DNA of 64,000 nucleotides from DASQEH01 sp963765725 (lineage in GTDB: Bacteria > Actinomycetota > Actinomycetes > Propionibacteriales > Nocardioidaceae), in contig CAVXXI010000003.1 in assembly GCA_963765725.1 (NCBI GenBank), forward strand, positions 620,001 to 684,000, read 5' to 3'. The notes beneath the pieces are model-generated. The model did not search any database. It was not told the origin of the DNA and was given only the letters and a program-made list of their open reading frames with translations. Of the stretch, positions 27,106-34,640 are shown one piece after another. Position 1 is the stretch's first letter. Every line of letters starts with the position of its first letter. Both the position numbers and the translations under genes were made by a program.

Positions 27106-27129
27106 GTTTGACGAGTCGCGGTCGGGTGA
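27106..27129 (+). promoter_or_regulatory. Possible stress-sigma (SigB/SigF-type) promoter
   Basis: GTTT, 14 bases, then GGGTGA, about 60 bases ahead of the membrane-protein gene. The actinobacterial general-stress promoter pattern is GTTT-N14/17-GGGTAY; the -10 half deviates at its end. A BldG anti-anti-sigma protein is encoded in the same window, but any link is inference. Confidence 0.35.
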
Positions 27130-27189
27130 CTGTAGGTAATGCAAGGGGGTCTGTCGGGCTCCGAGGGCTTACCAGCAACAGGAGCATTG

Positions 27190-27852
27190 ATGAGTACCAG
27201 CTATCAGGGGCCAGAGGGCCGAGACGGCACCACAATGGACGACCAGGTCGCCGTAACGGCTGCGTCGCCGTCAGCGTCGTCGTCGATGAGACGCCGCAAA
27301 GATGTGGTCGCCCAGGAGAAAGACCAGTACGGCGGTATCAAGTGGGGCTCGGCGTTCTTCGGGTGGCTCACCGCAGTCGGGGTCGGCGTCATCTTGGTGG
27401 CGCTGGTTGCGGCTGCTGGTGCCGCCGTTGGGGTCGCCTCCAACGCCAGTGTCAGTAGCGCCACGCAGAGCTCCTCGACCACGAAGACGGTCGGGCTCAT
27501 CGGCGCGATCGCGCTACTCGTGATCGTCGTCATCGCCTACTACTGCGGCGGCTACGTCGCTGGCCGGATGGCGCGGTTCAACGGGATCAAGCAGGGTCTT
27601 GCCGTCTGGCTGTGGGCCCTCCTCATTGCCATCGTGGTGGCCGTGGTCGGTGCCATCGGCGGCGCCAAGTACAACGTGCTGGCCACGCTCAACAGTTTCC
27701 CTCGCATCCCCGTCAACGAGGGAACGGTCAGCACAGGCGGGGTCATCGCCCTGCTTGCCGTTGCGGTCGCCAGCCTCGTCGCTGCCATGCTGGGTGGCCT
27801 AGCCGGGATGCACTTTCACCGCAAAGTCGACAAGGCCGGGCTCGGCAGGTAA
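27190..27852 (+). CDS. Multi-pass membrane protein of unknown function
   Basis: A 220-residue protein with a polar N-terminus (~55 residues, Ser/Ala-rich then RRRKDVVAQEKDQYGG), followed by four hydrophobic segments: GWLTAVGVGVILVALVAAAG; TVGLIGAIALLVIVVIAYYCGGYVAG; LAVWLWALLIAIVVAVVGAIGG; VIALLAVAVASLVAAMLGGLAG. It ends in FHRKVDKAGLG. AGGAG five bases before the ATG fixes the start. It has no enzymatic motifs. The divergent PRC-barrel/DUF2382 partner suggests an envelope stress role; this is inference. Confidence 0.75.
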   Translation: MSTSYQGPEGRDGTTMDDQVAVTAASPSASSSMRRRKDVVAQEKDQYGGIKWGSAFFGWLTAVGVGVILVALVAAAGAAVGVASNASVSSATQSSSTTKTVGLIGAIALLVIVVIAYYCGGYVAGRMARFNGIKQGLAVWLWALLIAIVVAVVGAIGGAKYNVLATLNSFPRIPVNEGTVSTGGVIALLAVAVASLVAAMLGGLAGMHFHRKVDKAGLGR

Positions 27853-28242
27853 CACCGAAGCTGACGTCCCGACACCGACGTGCCAGCGAGCCTGAGTGTT
27901 GGCGATGCGGACGGAAGCGGTAACCGCGCACGCGCCAGACCTTTCAGGGGTGCTCTGTCACGGTCCTCAGTCGGCTCGTGAGTAAGGGTCGTCGGTTCAA
28001 TTTGACATGCGGTTGCACACGGTGAACCCAATTCACGTACGTAGCCCACTTCCGCCGCGGCGTCACTCACTCACCGGGCACCGACGTTCTCCCGTAGTGC
28101 CCTGAAAAGGTTGGGCCGGCAGCCCTAGAGAGTTGCGATCGATCAGGTGTCCGGCGCTGTCACCAAACAGACCTTGACCGGATGGTGACGGCTCAGGCCC
28201 GGACGACGGAGTTCGCGGACGTGATGCGTCCGGATACGCCTC
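27853..28242. other. Intergenic stretch containing a tRNA-Thr-like scar
   Basis: About 390 bases with no gene that can be supported. The middle holds a decayed copy of part of the tRNA-Thr sequence (listed separately). The remainder shows nothing recognisable. Confidence 0.5.
27968..28021 (+). repeat. Decayed tRNA-Thr-like sequence (second possible att scar)
   Basis: Contains TCAGTCGG as in the D arm, then CTCGT as in the anticodon loop, then the 12-base identical block GGTCGTCGGTTC, then a sequence like the 3' half (ATTTGACATGCGGTTGCACACG against ATTCCGACAGGCGGCTCCACG). The order of the pieces is the same as in tRNA-Thr with the region between D arm and anticodon missing. It cannot fold as a tRNA. 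It is weaker than the copy at 24.4 kb. Confidence 0.5.
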
Positions 28243-28248
28243 TAGTTT
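28243..28248 (+). promoter_or_regulatory. Leaderless -10 element (TAGTTT) of the DinB gene
   Basis: TAGTTT, six bases, then ATG. There is no usable ribosome-binding site because the GGTGA present is only one base from the start codon. Confidence 0.5.
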
Positions 28249-28254
28249 GGTGAC

Positions 28255-28824
28255 ATGACCACCACATTCGGCTTCACACCCGGCCAGCCACCGGAATGGG
28301 ACCTCGAGCGCTTCCTGCACGGCACCGAGATCGACACGGCGGTGATCACCTTAGAGCGCAACCGGCGCACGTTCGCCTGGAAGTGTGCCGACGTGAGCGC
28401 CGAAGGGCTCCAGGTGCGCCTCGGCCGATCGACACTCACATTAGCCGGTCTGCTGAAACACCTTGCGTGGGTCGAGGAGCTCTACTTCCAGGACTACTTG
28501 GGCGGTGGCGCGCTCATGGCGCCGTTCGATCAGCTGGACCTCGAGGCCGATTGGGAGGCCTGGCCCTGGACGGCGGCCGACGACCAGCCCGACGCCCTGC
28601 GTGCCCTGTGGACTGAGTCCGTGCACCGCTCTCGGAGGGCCTTGAGCGAAGTGCTGACCAAGGGCGGCCTGGAGAAGGAGACGCACAACGGCATGAGCCT
28701 GCGCCGGCTGCTGGTGGACATGATCGAGGAGTACGCCCGCCACACGGGGCATGCCGACCTGTTGCGCGAGCAGGTCGACGGCAGTACGGGCGAGGGTGCC
28801 CCCCAGGACTTCCCGGTTCCCTGA
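28255..28824 (+). CDS. DinB-family (DUF664) protein
   Basis: A 189-residue four-helix-bundle protein. It starts WDLERFLHGTEIDTAVITLERNR-like, with the DUF664 marks TLAGLLKHLAWVEELYFQDYLG (metal His), ALRALWTESVHRSR, and MSLRRLLVDMIEEYARHTGHADLLREQVDG, which supplies the second metal-binding His pair. In actinomycetes these metal-dependent DinB/DUF664 proteins are often mycothiol transferases acting in detoxification, but the substrate cannot be told. It appears to be a single leaderless gene lying just beyond the tRNA-like scar. Confidence 0.85.
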   Translation: MTTTFGFTPGQPPEWDLERFLHGTEIDTAVITLERNRRTFAWKCADVSAEGLQVRLGRSTLTLAGLLKHLAWVEELYFQDYLGGGALMAPFDQLDLEADWEAWPWTAADDQPDALRALWTESVHRSRRALSEVLTKGGLEKETHNGMSLRRLLVDMIEEYARHTGHADLLREQVDGSTGEGAPQDFPVP

Positions 28825-28903
28825 GACGGCGGCTCGAGCGTTTCCGACGTGATTGCGTCGCCGATCGTCGCTATCAGAGTGCTGCTGCACCCCGGGGTGC
28901 TGG

Positions 28904-29362
28904 CTAAGACTCGAGCCCGCGGTCGCTGTCTCGTGCACGCTGCAGTAGGGAACGCAGCACCCAGAGCTCGTCGTCGCTGAACACGCGGGCGAAGCCCTCC
29001 TCGATGGCCGCCAGGTAGACGGGTGCGGCACGTCGGTATTGTGCGAGTCCTTCAGCGGTCAACACAGCGAACGCCGACCGCGCATCGTCCGGGTTGGGCT
29101 CTCGAGCCACCAGGCCCGCAGTGACCAGCTCGTCGACGACGCGGCTCACTCGGGTACGGCTCAGGACGACACGCTCCCCGAGCGCGGACATCGTCAGCCG
29201 TCGGTCGGAGGCCGCACGCAGTTCGAGGAGGACGTCGTACCAGCCGAGCGAGAGGCCCACTCGCCGCCGCAGCCGACCGTCCATCGCTGGCACGCGAGAT
29301 GCATACACCTGCAATAACGCTCCCCACGTCTGGGCGGCCAGGTCCCGGCGCGTGTCCGTCAT
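28904..29362 (-). CDS. MarR-family transcriptional regulator
   Basis: A 152-residue winged-helix regulator. It shows LGWYDVLLELRAASDRRLTMSALGERVVLSRTRVSRVVDELVTAGLVAREPNPDDARSAF-type sequence; only the key parts are given: the recognition helix SRTRVSRVVDELVTAGLV, and the wing N-P-D-D-A-R with the conserved Asp and Arg. It is divergent from the azoreductase-like gene with two palindromes between them, so it very likely controls that gene and itself, responding to a phenolic or quinone-type compound. It is leaderless: TAGAGT (29369-29374), six bases, ATG. Confidence 0.88.
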   Translation of the reverse strand: MTDTRRDLAAQTWGALLQVYASRVPAMDGRLRRRVGLSLGWYDVLLELRAASDRRLTMSALGERVVLSRTRVSRVVDELVTAGLVAREPNPDDARSAFAVLTAEGLAQYRRAAPVYLAAIEEGFARVFSDDELWVLRSLLQRARDSDRGLES

Positions 29363-29368
29363 GAGTCG

Positions 29369-29374
29369 ACTCTA
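29369..29374 (-). promoter_or_regulatory. Leaderless -10 element (TAGAGT) of the marR gene
   Basis: On the minus strand TAGAGT is followed by six bases and the ATG. It lies directly beside the nearer palindrome, so the regulator would block its own promoter. Confidence 0.5.
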
Positions 29375-29379
29375 CCATT

Positions 29380-29417
29380 TGCGTGCGCGCGCACCTTGAT
29401 GATAGCGTGTGCACGCA
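29380..29417. promoter_or_regulatory. Two MarR operator-like palindromes
   Basis: Site 1 is TGCGTG-CG-CGCGCA (29380-29393). Site 2 is AGCGTG-TG-CACGCA (29404-29417). Each fits TGCGTG-N2-CACGCA with one mismatch and they are centred 24 bp apart. They sit between the divergent marR and azoreductase genes and match the size expected for a MarR dimer. Confidence 0.65.
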
Positions 29418-29445
29418 CATTTATTCCATCGAGAAGGGCGTTCTC

Positions 29446-30069
29446 ATGAGACTGCTGCATGTCGCTGCATCACCGCGCGAAGACGCGTCGGAGTCGCTGC
29501 AGATCGCGAACACGTTCCTGAGTGAGCTGCGCAACATCCGTCCGGAGATCGTTGTCGACACCTGGAACCTCTGGGACGGCACGCTGCCGGAGTTCGGTAC
29601 GGCCGCCGCCGCTGCGAAGATGGCTGTCTTCGCCGGCGCCGACCCGGCCGGGGATGAGGCAGTGGCCTGGGCACGCGTTCGGGCCGCCTTCACCCGGCTC
29701 GCCACGGCGGACTACTACCTGTTCAGCGTCCCCATGTGGAACCACGGGATTCCGTACGTACTGAAACAGCTCATCGACGTCGTGAGCCAGCCCGGCCTCC
29801 TTTTCGCCTTCGACCCGCTCGACGGCTACACCGGGCTGCTCACGGGCAAGAAGGCGGTCGTCGTCTACACCAGCGCGGTGTACGGCGACGGTCACGATCC
29901 CCGTTTCGGCGTCGACTTCCAGGCGCCGTACTTGAACGAGTGGCTGCGGTGGGCGGGCGTTCGCGACGTCTCCGAGGTGTACTTCCGGCCGAACCTTGTC
30001 ACCGCGGACGCCGACGCTGCACGGCAGACGGCGCACGCCTCAGCACGCGAGGCGGCGAAGGAGCTGTGA
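29446..30069 (+). CDS. FMN-dependent NADH-azoreductase / quinone reductase family protein
   Basis: A 207-residue flavodoxin-like protein. It starts LLHVAASPREDASESLQIANTF (phosphate-binding loop for FMN), then FSVPMWNHGIPYVLKQLIDVVSQPG, the AcpD/AzoR signature containing P-M-x-N and L-K-x-x-I-D. It then has KKAVVVYTSAVYGDG. It reduces azo compounds and quinones with NAD(P)H via FMN, usually as a homodimer, and protects against quinone stress. AGAAGGG lies seven bases before the ATG. Control by the divergent MarR is likely. Confidence 0.87.
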   Translation: MRLLHVAASPREDASESLQIANTFLSELRNIRPEIVVDTWNLWDGTLPEFGTAAAAAKMAVFAGADPAGDEAVAWARVRAAFTRLATADYYLFSVPMWNHGIPYVLKQLIDVVSQPGLLFAFDPLDGYTGLLTGKKAVVVYTSAVYGDGHDPRFGVDFQAPYLNEWLRWAGVRDVSEVYFRPNLVTADADAARQTAHASAREAAKEL

Positions 30070-30165
30070 GGGGCAAGCGCCAGGAACCGCCTAACGGCGC
30101 GCTGAGGGAGTTGAGCACCAGGTCTGCGGCCGCTCGCAGCAGCCTTACCGCTAAGGGAGGTGCCG

Positions 30166-30990
30166 TCAGTACGACTGCATCAGCTTCCACACGCTTCGCA
30201 GCTGGTGCTGGCTGAGGGCCATGAGCGACCTGCGGATCTCGTCTCTCATCGCCTGCAACTGCGGATCGGGTCCGCCCTTGGAGGCTGCCCCGACCTTCGC
30301 GGCCTGCCTCTTGCCGGTGTAGCCGCGGACCTTGTTCACGACCGCGTGCAGCTGTGCCCGGTTGAGGTTCATCACTGCGGGGCGAATCTTGTCGCGAAGA
30401 CGGAAGATGGGCAGCATGACGCCGAGCTGCCGGTTGGGTGTGAATGCGTACTGCAGGTTGTTGGTGCAGTACACGTGCAGCATCTCCATCGACATGCTCA
30501 TGTCGGCGTGGCCGTGCGGACGAGGAATCGACCCGAGGTGGGGCAGGGGCGTGCCGTTGAACATCTCACCGGCGACCTTGCCGTCGTAGATCAGGGCTGC
30601 TGTCGGGCTCGAGGGGTGGACGCCCTGGGAATGCACCGGGTTGAACAGATGGGTCTGGCTGGTCGACCTGGTGTGCCCTGGCCGCCAGGTCGGCTTGAGC
30701 TGTGCGACGGTGTGGTTGGCGCAGAACCTGTTGACTCCGCCCAGCACCTTCTTCGCGTAGGCGCGATCCTTGTGGGACGCGGCGCGGATCTTCGGTACGT
30801 AGGTGGAGTGGTCGGGGTCGACCATCTCGACCTTGTTGCCCGTAGGGCCGGTCATCACCATCGGTCGCTTGGAGTGGTGGCTTGAGCTCGCGCTGCCGGC
30901 CGCGTAGGAAACCACTGTGGCGGACAGGCCGATGCACCCCATGAGGGCGGCGACCGTCGTCCCGACGGTCAGGCTTTTGGAAGGTTTCAC
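30166..30990 (-). CDS. Exported protein of unknown function, His/Met-rich centre
   Basis: A 274-residue protein with a signal peptide (KPSKSLTVGTTVAALMGCIGLSATVVSYAAG). The mature part includes a hydrophilic segment TGPTGNKVEMVDPDHSTYVPK. The central stretch LPHLGSIPRPHGHADMSMSMEMLHVYC has clustered His and Met that could bind a metal. The end is helical (RDEIRRSLMALSQHQLRSVWKLM). Two Cys (RFCANH; VYCTNN) could form a disulfide. No family is recognised. The GTG start was chosen because GAGAGG is seven bases upstream and the signal peptide then starts directly; an ATG 24 bases earlier is possible. Confidence 0.6.
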   Translation of the reverse strand: MKPSKSLTVGTTVAALMGCIGLSATVVSYAAGSASSSHHSKRPMVMTGPTGNKVEMVDPDHSTYVPKIRAASHKDRAYAKKVLGGVNRFCANHTVAQLKPTWRPGHTRSTSQTHLFNPVHSQGVHPSSPTAALIYDGKVAGEMFNGTPLPHLGSIPRPHGHADMSMSMEMLHVYCTNNLQYAFTPNRQLGVMLPIFRLRDKIRPAVMNLNRAQLHAVVNKVRGYTGKRQAAKVGAASKGGPDPQLQAMRDEIRRSLMALSQHQLRSVWKLMQSY

Positions 30991-31096
30991 GATGTGGCCT
31001 CTCAAGATCCTCATTACTCGAAGTAACAACTTGATCACAGAAAGTCCCCCACATGCGGACGAAGCAGACTAAACCGTCCAGATGACGGAGGCGGGT

Positions 31097-32011
31097 TCAA
31101 CCTTCTGTACGAGGCCTGGAGCTCATCGACTCCAAGGCCCATGTGGTCCGTGAGGCGGAGCCACCGCGAACCGGCCGCCCGGGCGCACCGCGCGCCCAGG
31201 CGACGGGCTCGTCCGGTTCCGCGGACCGGGGGCGACTCTCCCGGATGGACCGGACGAGGTCACCGCGGTAGAACACGACGAAATGCTCGTCGGGATCTCG
31301 AGGACGCAGCAGCTCCGCAACGTACATCTCGACATGTCGCCAGCCGTGAGCCGCCAGCACGTCCTCCCACTGGTCAGGCGTGACGATCACGGTCACGACA
31401 GGGCTGTGATCGTCGCTGTCGGCGAGGCGAACGTCGATCCTGCCCGGTGCCACTTCCACCGGAGGTCCCGCTTCAACGGCCAACGCGGACAACAACAGGC
31501 TCCACTGGACCTCTCGAGCCGGAAGCCGGCCTCGCGGGGCGACGCCACCGAAGCCGAGGCCGCCGCGCGGTGACGCTCGACGTGCGACACCGCAGCCGAC
31601 TCGGGCCTCGCGCGCCACGCAGGGCGCGTAGTCCGCCGGGGACTCGTATCCACTCAGCCGGCGCCATTCTCGCTCGAACGGCACTCTGGTGACCGCCCGA
31701 CTCGGGATGCGCGACGCCTCATCCGCCGGTACCGCCAGGCCCACCGTGACCTCCAGCTCGGGGCCGTACTCACCGTCGACGACCTCCAGCGACTCCACCC
31801 AGATCTCGCGCCCGAACCCGTTCCACCGGTCGATGCCGTCGCCGGCGCGGCCGTACGCGTCGTCTGCGGCGATGCCCGTCGGCTCGGGGTTGGTCACGAT
31901 CGCCAGTAGCTTCGCGACAAAGGCATCGTCAGCCCTGCCGTATGCGCCATCCCTCCACCCCCTCGGGTCTCGATGCAAGGGGTCCCTGCCTGGTCCGGAG
32001 TCCATCCACAT
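31097..32011 (-). CDS. Hypothetical protein
   Basis: A 304-residue soluble protein. The N-terminal third is acidic (DGAYGRADDAFVAKLLAIVTNPEP; GREIWVESLEVVDGEYGPELEV). The C-terminal part contains VVTVIVTPDQWEDVLAAHGW and DEHFVVFYRGDLVRSIRES, a phrase met in other actinobacterial hypothetical proteins. The middle (about residues 130-165) is Arg/Gly-rich and looks less natural; a compensated frameshift there is possible. I do not recognise a domain. It is divergent from the next hypothetical gene. Confidence 0.55.
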   Translation of the reverse strand: MWMDSGPGRDPLHRDPRGWRDGAYGRADDAFVAKLLAIVTNPEPTGIAADDAYGRAGDGIDRWNGFGREIWVESLEVVDGEYGPELEVTVGLAVPADEASRIPSRAVTRVPFEREWRRLSGYESPADYAPCVAREARVGCGVARRASPRGGLGFGGVAPRGRLPAREVQWSLLLSALAVEAGPPVEVAPGRIDVRLADSDDHSPVVTVIVTPDQWEDVLAAHGWRHVEMYVAELLRPRDPDEHFVVFYRGDLVRSIRESRPRSAEPDEPVAWARGAPGRPVRGGSASRTTWALESMSSRPRTEG

Positions 32012-32046
32012 TGCCGATCACGCGGATCAGGAGTAGAAACCGTCGG

Positions 32047-32673
32047 GTGCCGCTGACACCGTGCTCCGATCTGTCGGCCGCTGACTGGATCGTGGACAGC
32101 GGCATTCCTTGGGAGCAGCTGGTCGGGTTCGGACCGCCCGGCCTCCCGGCCTACGCCAGGCTCCGGTTCCTCCCTGATCCCGCCTTCGCAGGGCAAAGCC
32201 AGAACGACGTCGACCGTGATCGCGACGCGCCGTCCGACATCGCTCGACTTCGGGCCTCGATGGAGACACTGACGCGGCACACGGAGACGCCCGATGCCTG
32301 CTACTTCTGCGTCTGGGAAGGCTGGCCCCTCCAGAGGCGCGAGGGCACAGCCGAACAGTCGGTGCACCCGTCGGCGGTCCTGGACCGCCCGCAGGTCGTG
32401 GTACCCAACCGCGCCTACTTCCTGCTCAAGGGAGACGCGTCCGACCTAGCCAGCTGGGATGCGACTCGGGCATGGCTGGGACACCGCAGGCTACTGGACG
32501 TACCTCCGGCGTTCATGTGGCCAGCCGACCACGCCTGGTGCATCGCCTGTGACGTCGACCAGCACTATGCCGGTATCGGAGCCGCCACCGCGGCCATCGA
32601 CCAACTCCTCGCTGATCCGCGTCTCGACCCGGTCCCAGCCGACCCTCGCGAGACCCAGCCTGCTTACCGTTGA
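32047..32673 (+). CDS. Hypothetical protein
   Basis: A 208-residue soluble protein. It begins VPLTPCSDLSAADWIVDSGIPWEQLVGFGP, then YARLRFLPDP. The middle reads CYFCVWEGWP, and the C-terminal half has RAYFLLKGDASDLASWD and WPADHAWCIACDVDQHYAGIGA. The pattern (surface-type Trp and Cys, W-P-A-D-H-A-W-C) recurs in actinobacterial proteins of unknown function. The GTG start gives the first residues with natural composition; no ribosome-binding site is evident. Upstream codons in frame overlap the divergent gene and look random. Confidence 0.6.
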   Translation: MPLTPCSDLSAADWIVDSGIPWEQLVGFGPPGLPAYARLRFLPDPAFAGQSQNDVDRDRDAPSDIARLRASMETLTRHTETPDACYFCVWEGWPLQRREGTAEQSVHPSAVLDRPQVVVPNRAYFLLKGDASDLASWDATRAWLGHRRLLDVPPAFMWPADHAWCIACDVDQHYAGIGAATAAIDQLLADPRLDPVPADPRETQPAYR

Positions 32674-32815
32674 GCCGAGGCACTCCGGGGACGCTTCCGC
32701 CCTGGCCGACGATGTCCAGCCGGGGCACGTCGCGCCGGTCAGGACCGTCACCACGATGCGAAGCCCTCCTGCCGGACGGCGGTAAAAACCTGGATGCGGC
32801 GACTGCGCCCCGGCG

Positions 32816-32821
32816 TACCCT
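32816..32821 (+). promoter_or_regulatory. Leaderless -10 element (TACCCT) of the GNAT gene
   Basis: TACCCT, six bases, then the GTG start codon. Confidence 0.45.
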
Positions 32822-32827
32822 CGCGGT

Positions 32828-33301
32828 GTGACGCTCACCGTGACTCTGCTGGCGGACCGTCTTGCATCAGCGGAGGCAGTGGCGCAGATGAGGTGGCAGG
32901 AGTGGGGGCACTACCCGGAGCCGGAGGACCCCGCCTGGTGGCTGCAGACCACGGTTCGGGAGGCAGGCCGAGAGGCGCTGCCCGTGACGTTCGTCGCGCA
33001 CGACGCGGACGACGAGGTTCTGGGAGCCGTTGGCCTGGACACCTATGACCTCGAGGAGCGGCGTGACACCAGTCCTTGGGTGACCGGCATGATCGTGCGC
33101 CAGGACCGCCGGGGCGAGGGGGTCGGACGGACGCTGATGCAGCACCTGGAGCGGTGGGCTGCCGAGCACCACGTCACCGACGCGTGGGTCGGGACGGACC
33201 TGGCGGCCGGGTTCTACCAGCGGTGCGACTGGACACCGAAGGAGACGTTCACGAGCTGTACCGGCCAGCAGATGACCGTCCTCCACAAGAAGCTCCGCTA
33301 A
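32828..33301 (+). CDS. GNAT-family N-acetyltransferase
   Basis: A 157-residue protein with the GNAT core. VTFVAHDADDEVLGAVGLD gives strands 2 to 4. WVTGMIVRQDRRGEGVGRTLMQHLE contains motif A with the acetyl-CoA pyrophosphate loop R-R-G-E-G-V-G. DAWVGTDLAAGFYQRCDW is motif B. The substrate cannot be told. It is a single gene. Confidence 0.83.
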   Translation: MTLTVTLLADRLASAEAVAQMRWQEWGHYPEPEDPAWWLQTTVREAGREALPVTFVAHDADDEVLGAVGLDTYDLEERRDTSPWVTGMIVRQDRRGEGVGRTLMQHLERWAAEHHVTDAWVGTDLAAGFYQRCDWTPKETFTSCTGQQMTVLHKKLR

Positions 33302-33333
33302 GCGCGGCCTGGTCGGCCGGCGCCCGCCGCACG

Positions 33334-33339
33334 TAGTCT
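33334..33339 (+). promoter_or_regulatory. Leaderless -10 element (TAGTCT) of the hypothetical gene at 33.3 kb
   Basis: TAGTCT, six bases, then the ATG. Confidence 0.5.
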
Positions 33340-33345
33340 GCTGCG

Positions 33346-33726
33346 ATGGACCGCGCAACATCCGCACCGCGCGTGCTCGTGCTCGGGTTCGATCCGTACC
33401 GGGTGCCAGGGCCCTGGGATCCCGGGCCGGTCGCAGCTGGCATCGAAGCCGGAAGGGCGCGCTTCGTCGAACATGGCCTCGGTGCGGAGTTCTGCTTGTT
33501 CGGCCTCGACGGCAGCGACGACGTGGAGGCGGTCGTCAGCGCCGCGCTCAGCGCCCAGGCGTGGGAGTGCGTCGTGGTCGGAGGCGGTGTGCGCAATTCG
33601 CTCGAACTGTTCGAGCGGGTCGTCAACCTCGTCCGCCGGCACGCTCCAGGCGCCGCCATCGCGTTCAACGCGACGCCGGAGGAGACGTTCGACGCAGCCG
33701 TGCGCTGGGTGGAAGCCGGCGGCTGA
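33346..33726 (+). CDS. Hypothetical protein with Rossmann-like pattern
   Basis: A 126-residue soluble protein. It starts RVLVLGFDPYRVPGPWDPGP, followed by alternating strands and helices (FCLFGLDGSDDVEAVVSAAL; ECVVVGGGVRNSLELFERVVNLVRRHAPGAAIAFN). This resembles a small three-layer alpha/beta domain. The G-G-G-V-R-N turn could bind a phosphate. It is not recognised as a named family. It lies close behind the GNAT gene in the same direction but with its own leaderless promoter. Confidence 0.65.
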   Translation: MDRATSAPRVLVLGFDPYRVPGPWDPGPVAAGIEAGRARFVEHGLGAEFCLFGLDGSDDVEAVVSAALSAQAWECVVVGGGVRNSLELFERVVNLVRRHAPGAAIAFNATPEETFDAAVRWVEAGG

Positions 33727-33815
33727 TGCTCATGCCGAGCTCAATTGCGGCGCCCCTTGCCCCACGGTGGTCTTGGGGACTGATCGAGGCTCGTCCACGG
33801 GTGTAGGACTGACTC

Positions 33816-34589
33816 ATGGTGAGACGGGTAGCAGTGATTTCCGACGTCCACGGGGTGCTGCCGGCCCTCGATGCAGTGCTGGCCGAGCCCGACCTCCGTG
33901 CTGCCGACCTCGTCGTCGTCACCGGGGACATCGCCGCCGGTCCTCAACCGGGGGAGGTGCTGGACCGCCTCGCCACCCTCGGCGACCGCGCCCTCCTGGT
34001 TCGCGGCAACGCGGACCGAGACCTCGTGAGCATCGCCCGCGATGGCCACACTCCCGACGGGACGCCGCCGATCGACGTGTGGGCTGCCCAGCGTCTGACA
34101 GCAGAGCACGTACGAACCCTCGCAGCGCTCCCGCACCCGGTCGTGCTGACGGTCGACGGAGTCGGTGACCTCGTGTTCTGCCACGGAAGCCCCCGCGACG
34201 ACAACGAGGTCGTGCTCGTCGATACGCGACTCTCCCGATGGAGCGAGGTATTGAGCGACCTGCCCGAGTCGGTACGGATGGTGGTCTGCGGACACACACA
34301 TATGCCGTTCGCGCGTCTTGTCGACCGTCGCTGGGTCGTCAACAGCGGAAGTATCGGGATGCCATACGGTAGCCGTGGCCTGCCCTGGGCTCTCCTCACC
34401 GGCGACGGTGTGCAACTTCGCTGGACGGTCACTGACCCCGACACCCTGGCGGACGAGGTCGTCGCGGCCTGCTCCTATCCGCAGATCGGGGAGTGGACCG
34501 ACACCTACCTCCGGCATCCGCCCAGCGACACCGACGCCGTGCTGGCGTTCGGCCCGCGAGACACGCGGCGTGCTTGCTGGAACGAGTAG
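33816..34589 (+). CDS. Calcineurin-like metallophosphoesterase (YfcE/ApaH-like)
   Basis: A 257-residue two-metal phosphoesterase. Motifs in order: ISDVHG (D-x-H), VVTGDIAAGP (G-D), LVRGNADRD (G-N-x-[DH]), FCHGSPRDDNE (H), VVCGHTHMPF (G-H-x-H), and a late NSGSIGMPYG. All metal ligands are present. The substrate is unknown; the shape fits YfcE-like phosphodiesterases. A TAGGAC hexamer lies six bases before the ATG, which again suggests leaderless expression. Confidence 0.88.
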   Translation: MVRRVAVISDVHGVLPALDAVLAEPDLRAADLVVVTGDIAAGPQPGEVLDRLATLGDRALLVRGNADRDLVSIARDGHTPDGTPPIDVWAAQRLTAEHVRTLAALPHPVVLTVDGVGDLVFCHGSPRDDNEVVLVDTRLSRWSEVLSDLPESVRMVVCGHTHMPFARLVDRRWVVNSGSIGMPYGSRGLPWALLTGDGVQLRWTVTDPDTLADEVVAACSYPQIGEWTDTYLRHPPSDTDAVLAFGPRDTRRACWNE

Positions 34590-34640
34590 GGCCACCCGGC
34601 GCCCCGTCGTGGGCAATCGCCGGTCAGGCCACCACGCGGG

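Noticed and set aside
31393..31653. Alternative minus-strand frame inside the hypothetical gene at 31-32 kb
   Set aside because: It might indicate a double frameshift, but the main frame is open throughout and resumes natural sequence; evidence is too weak.
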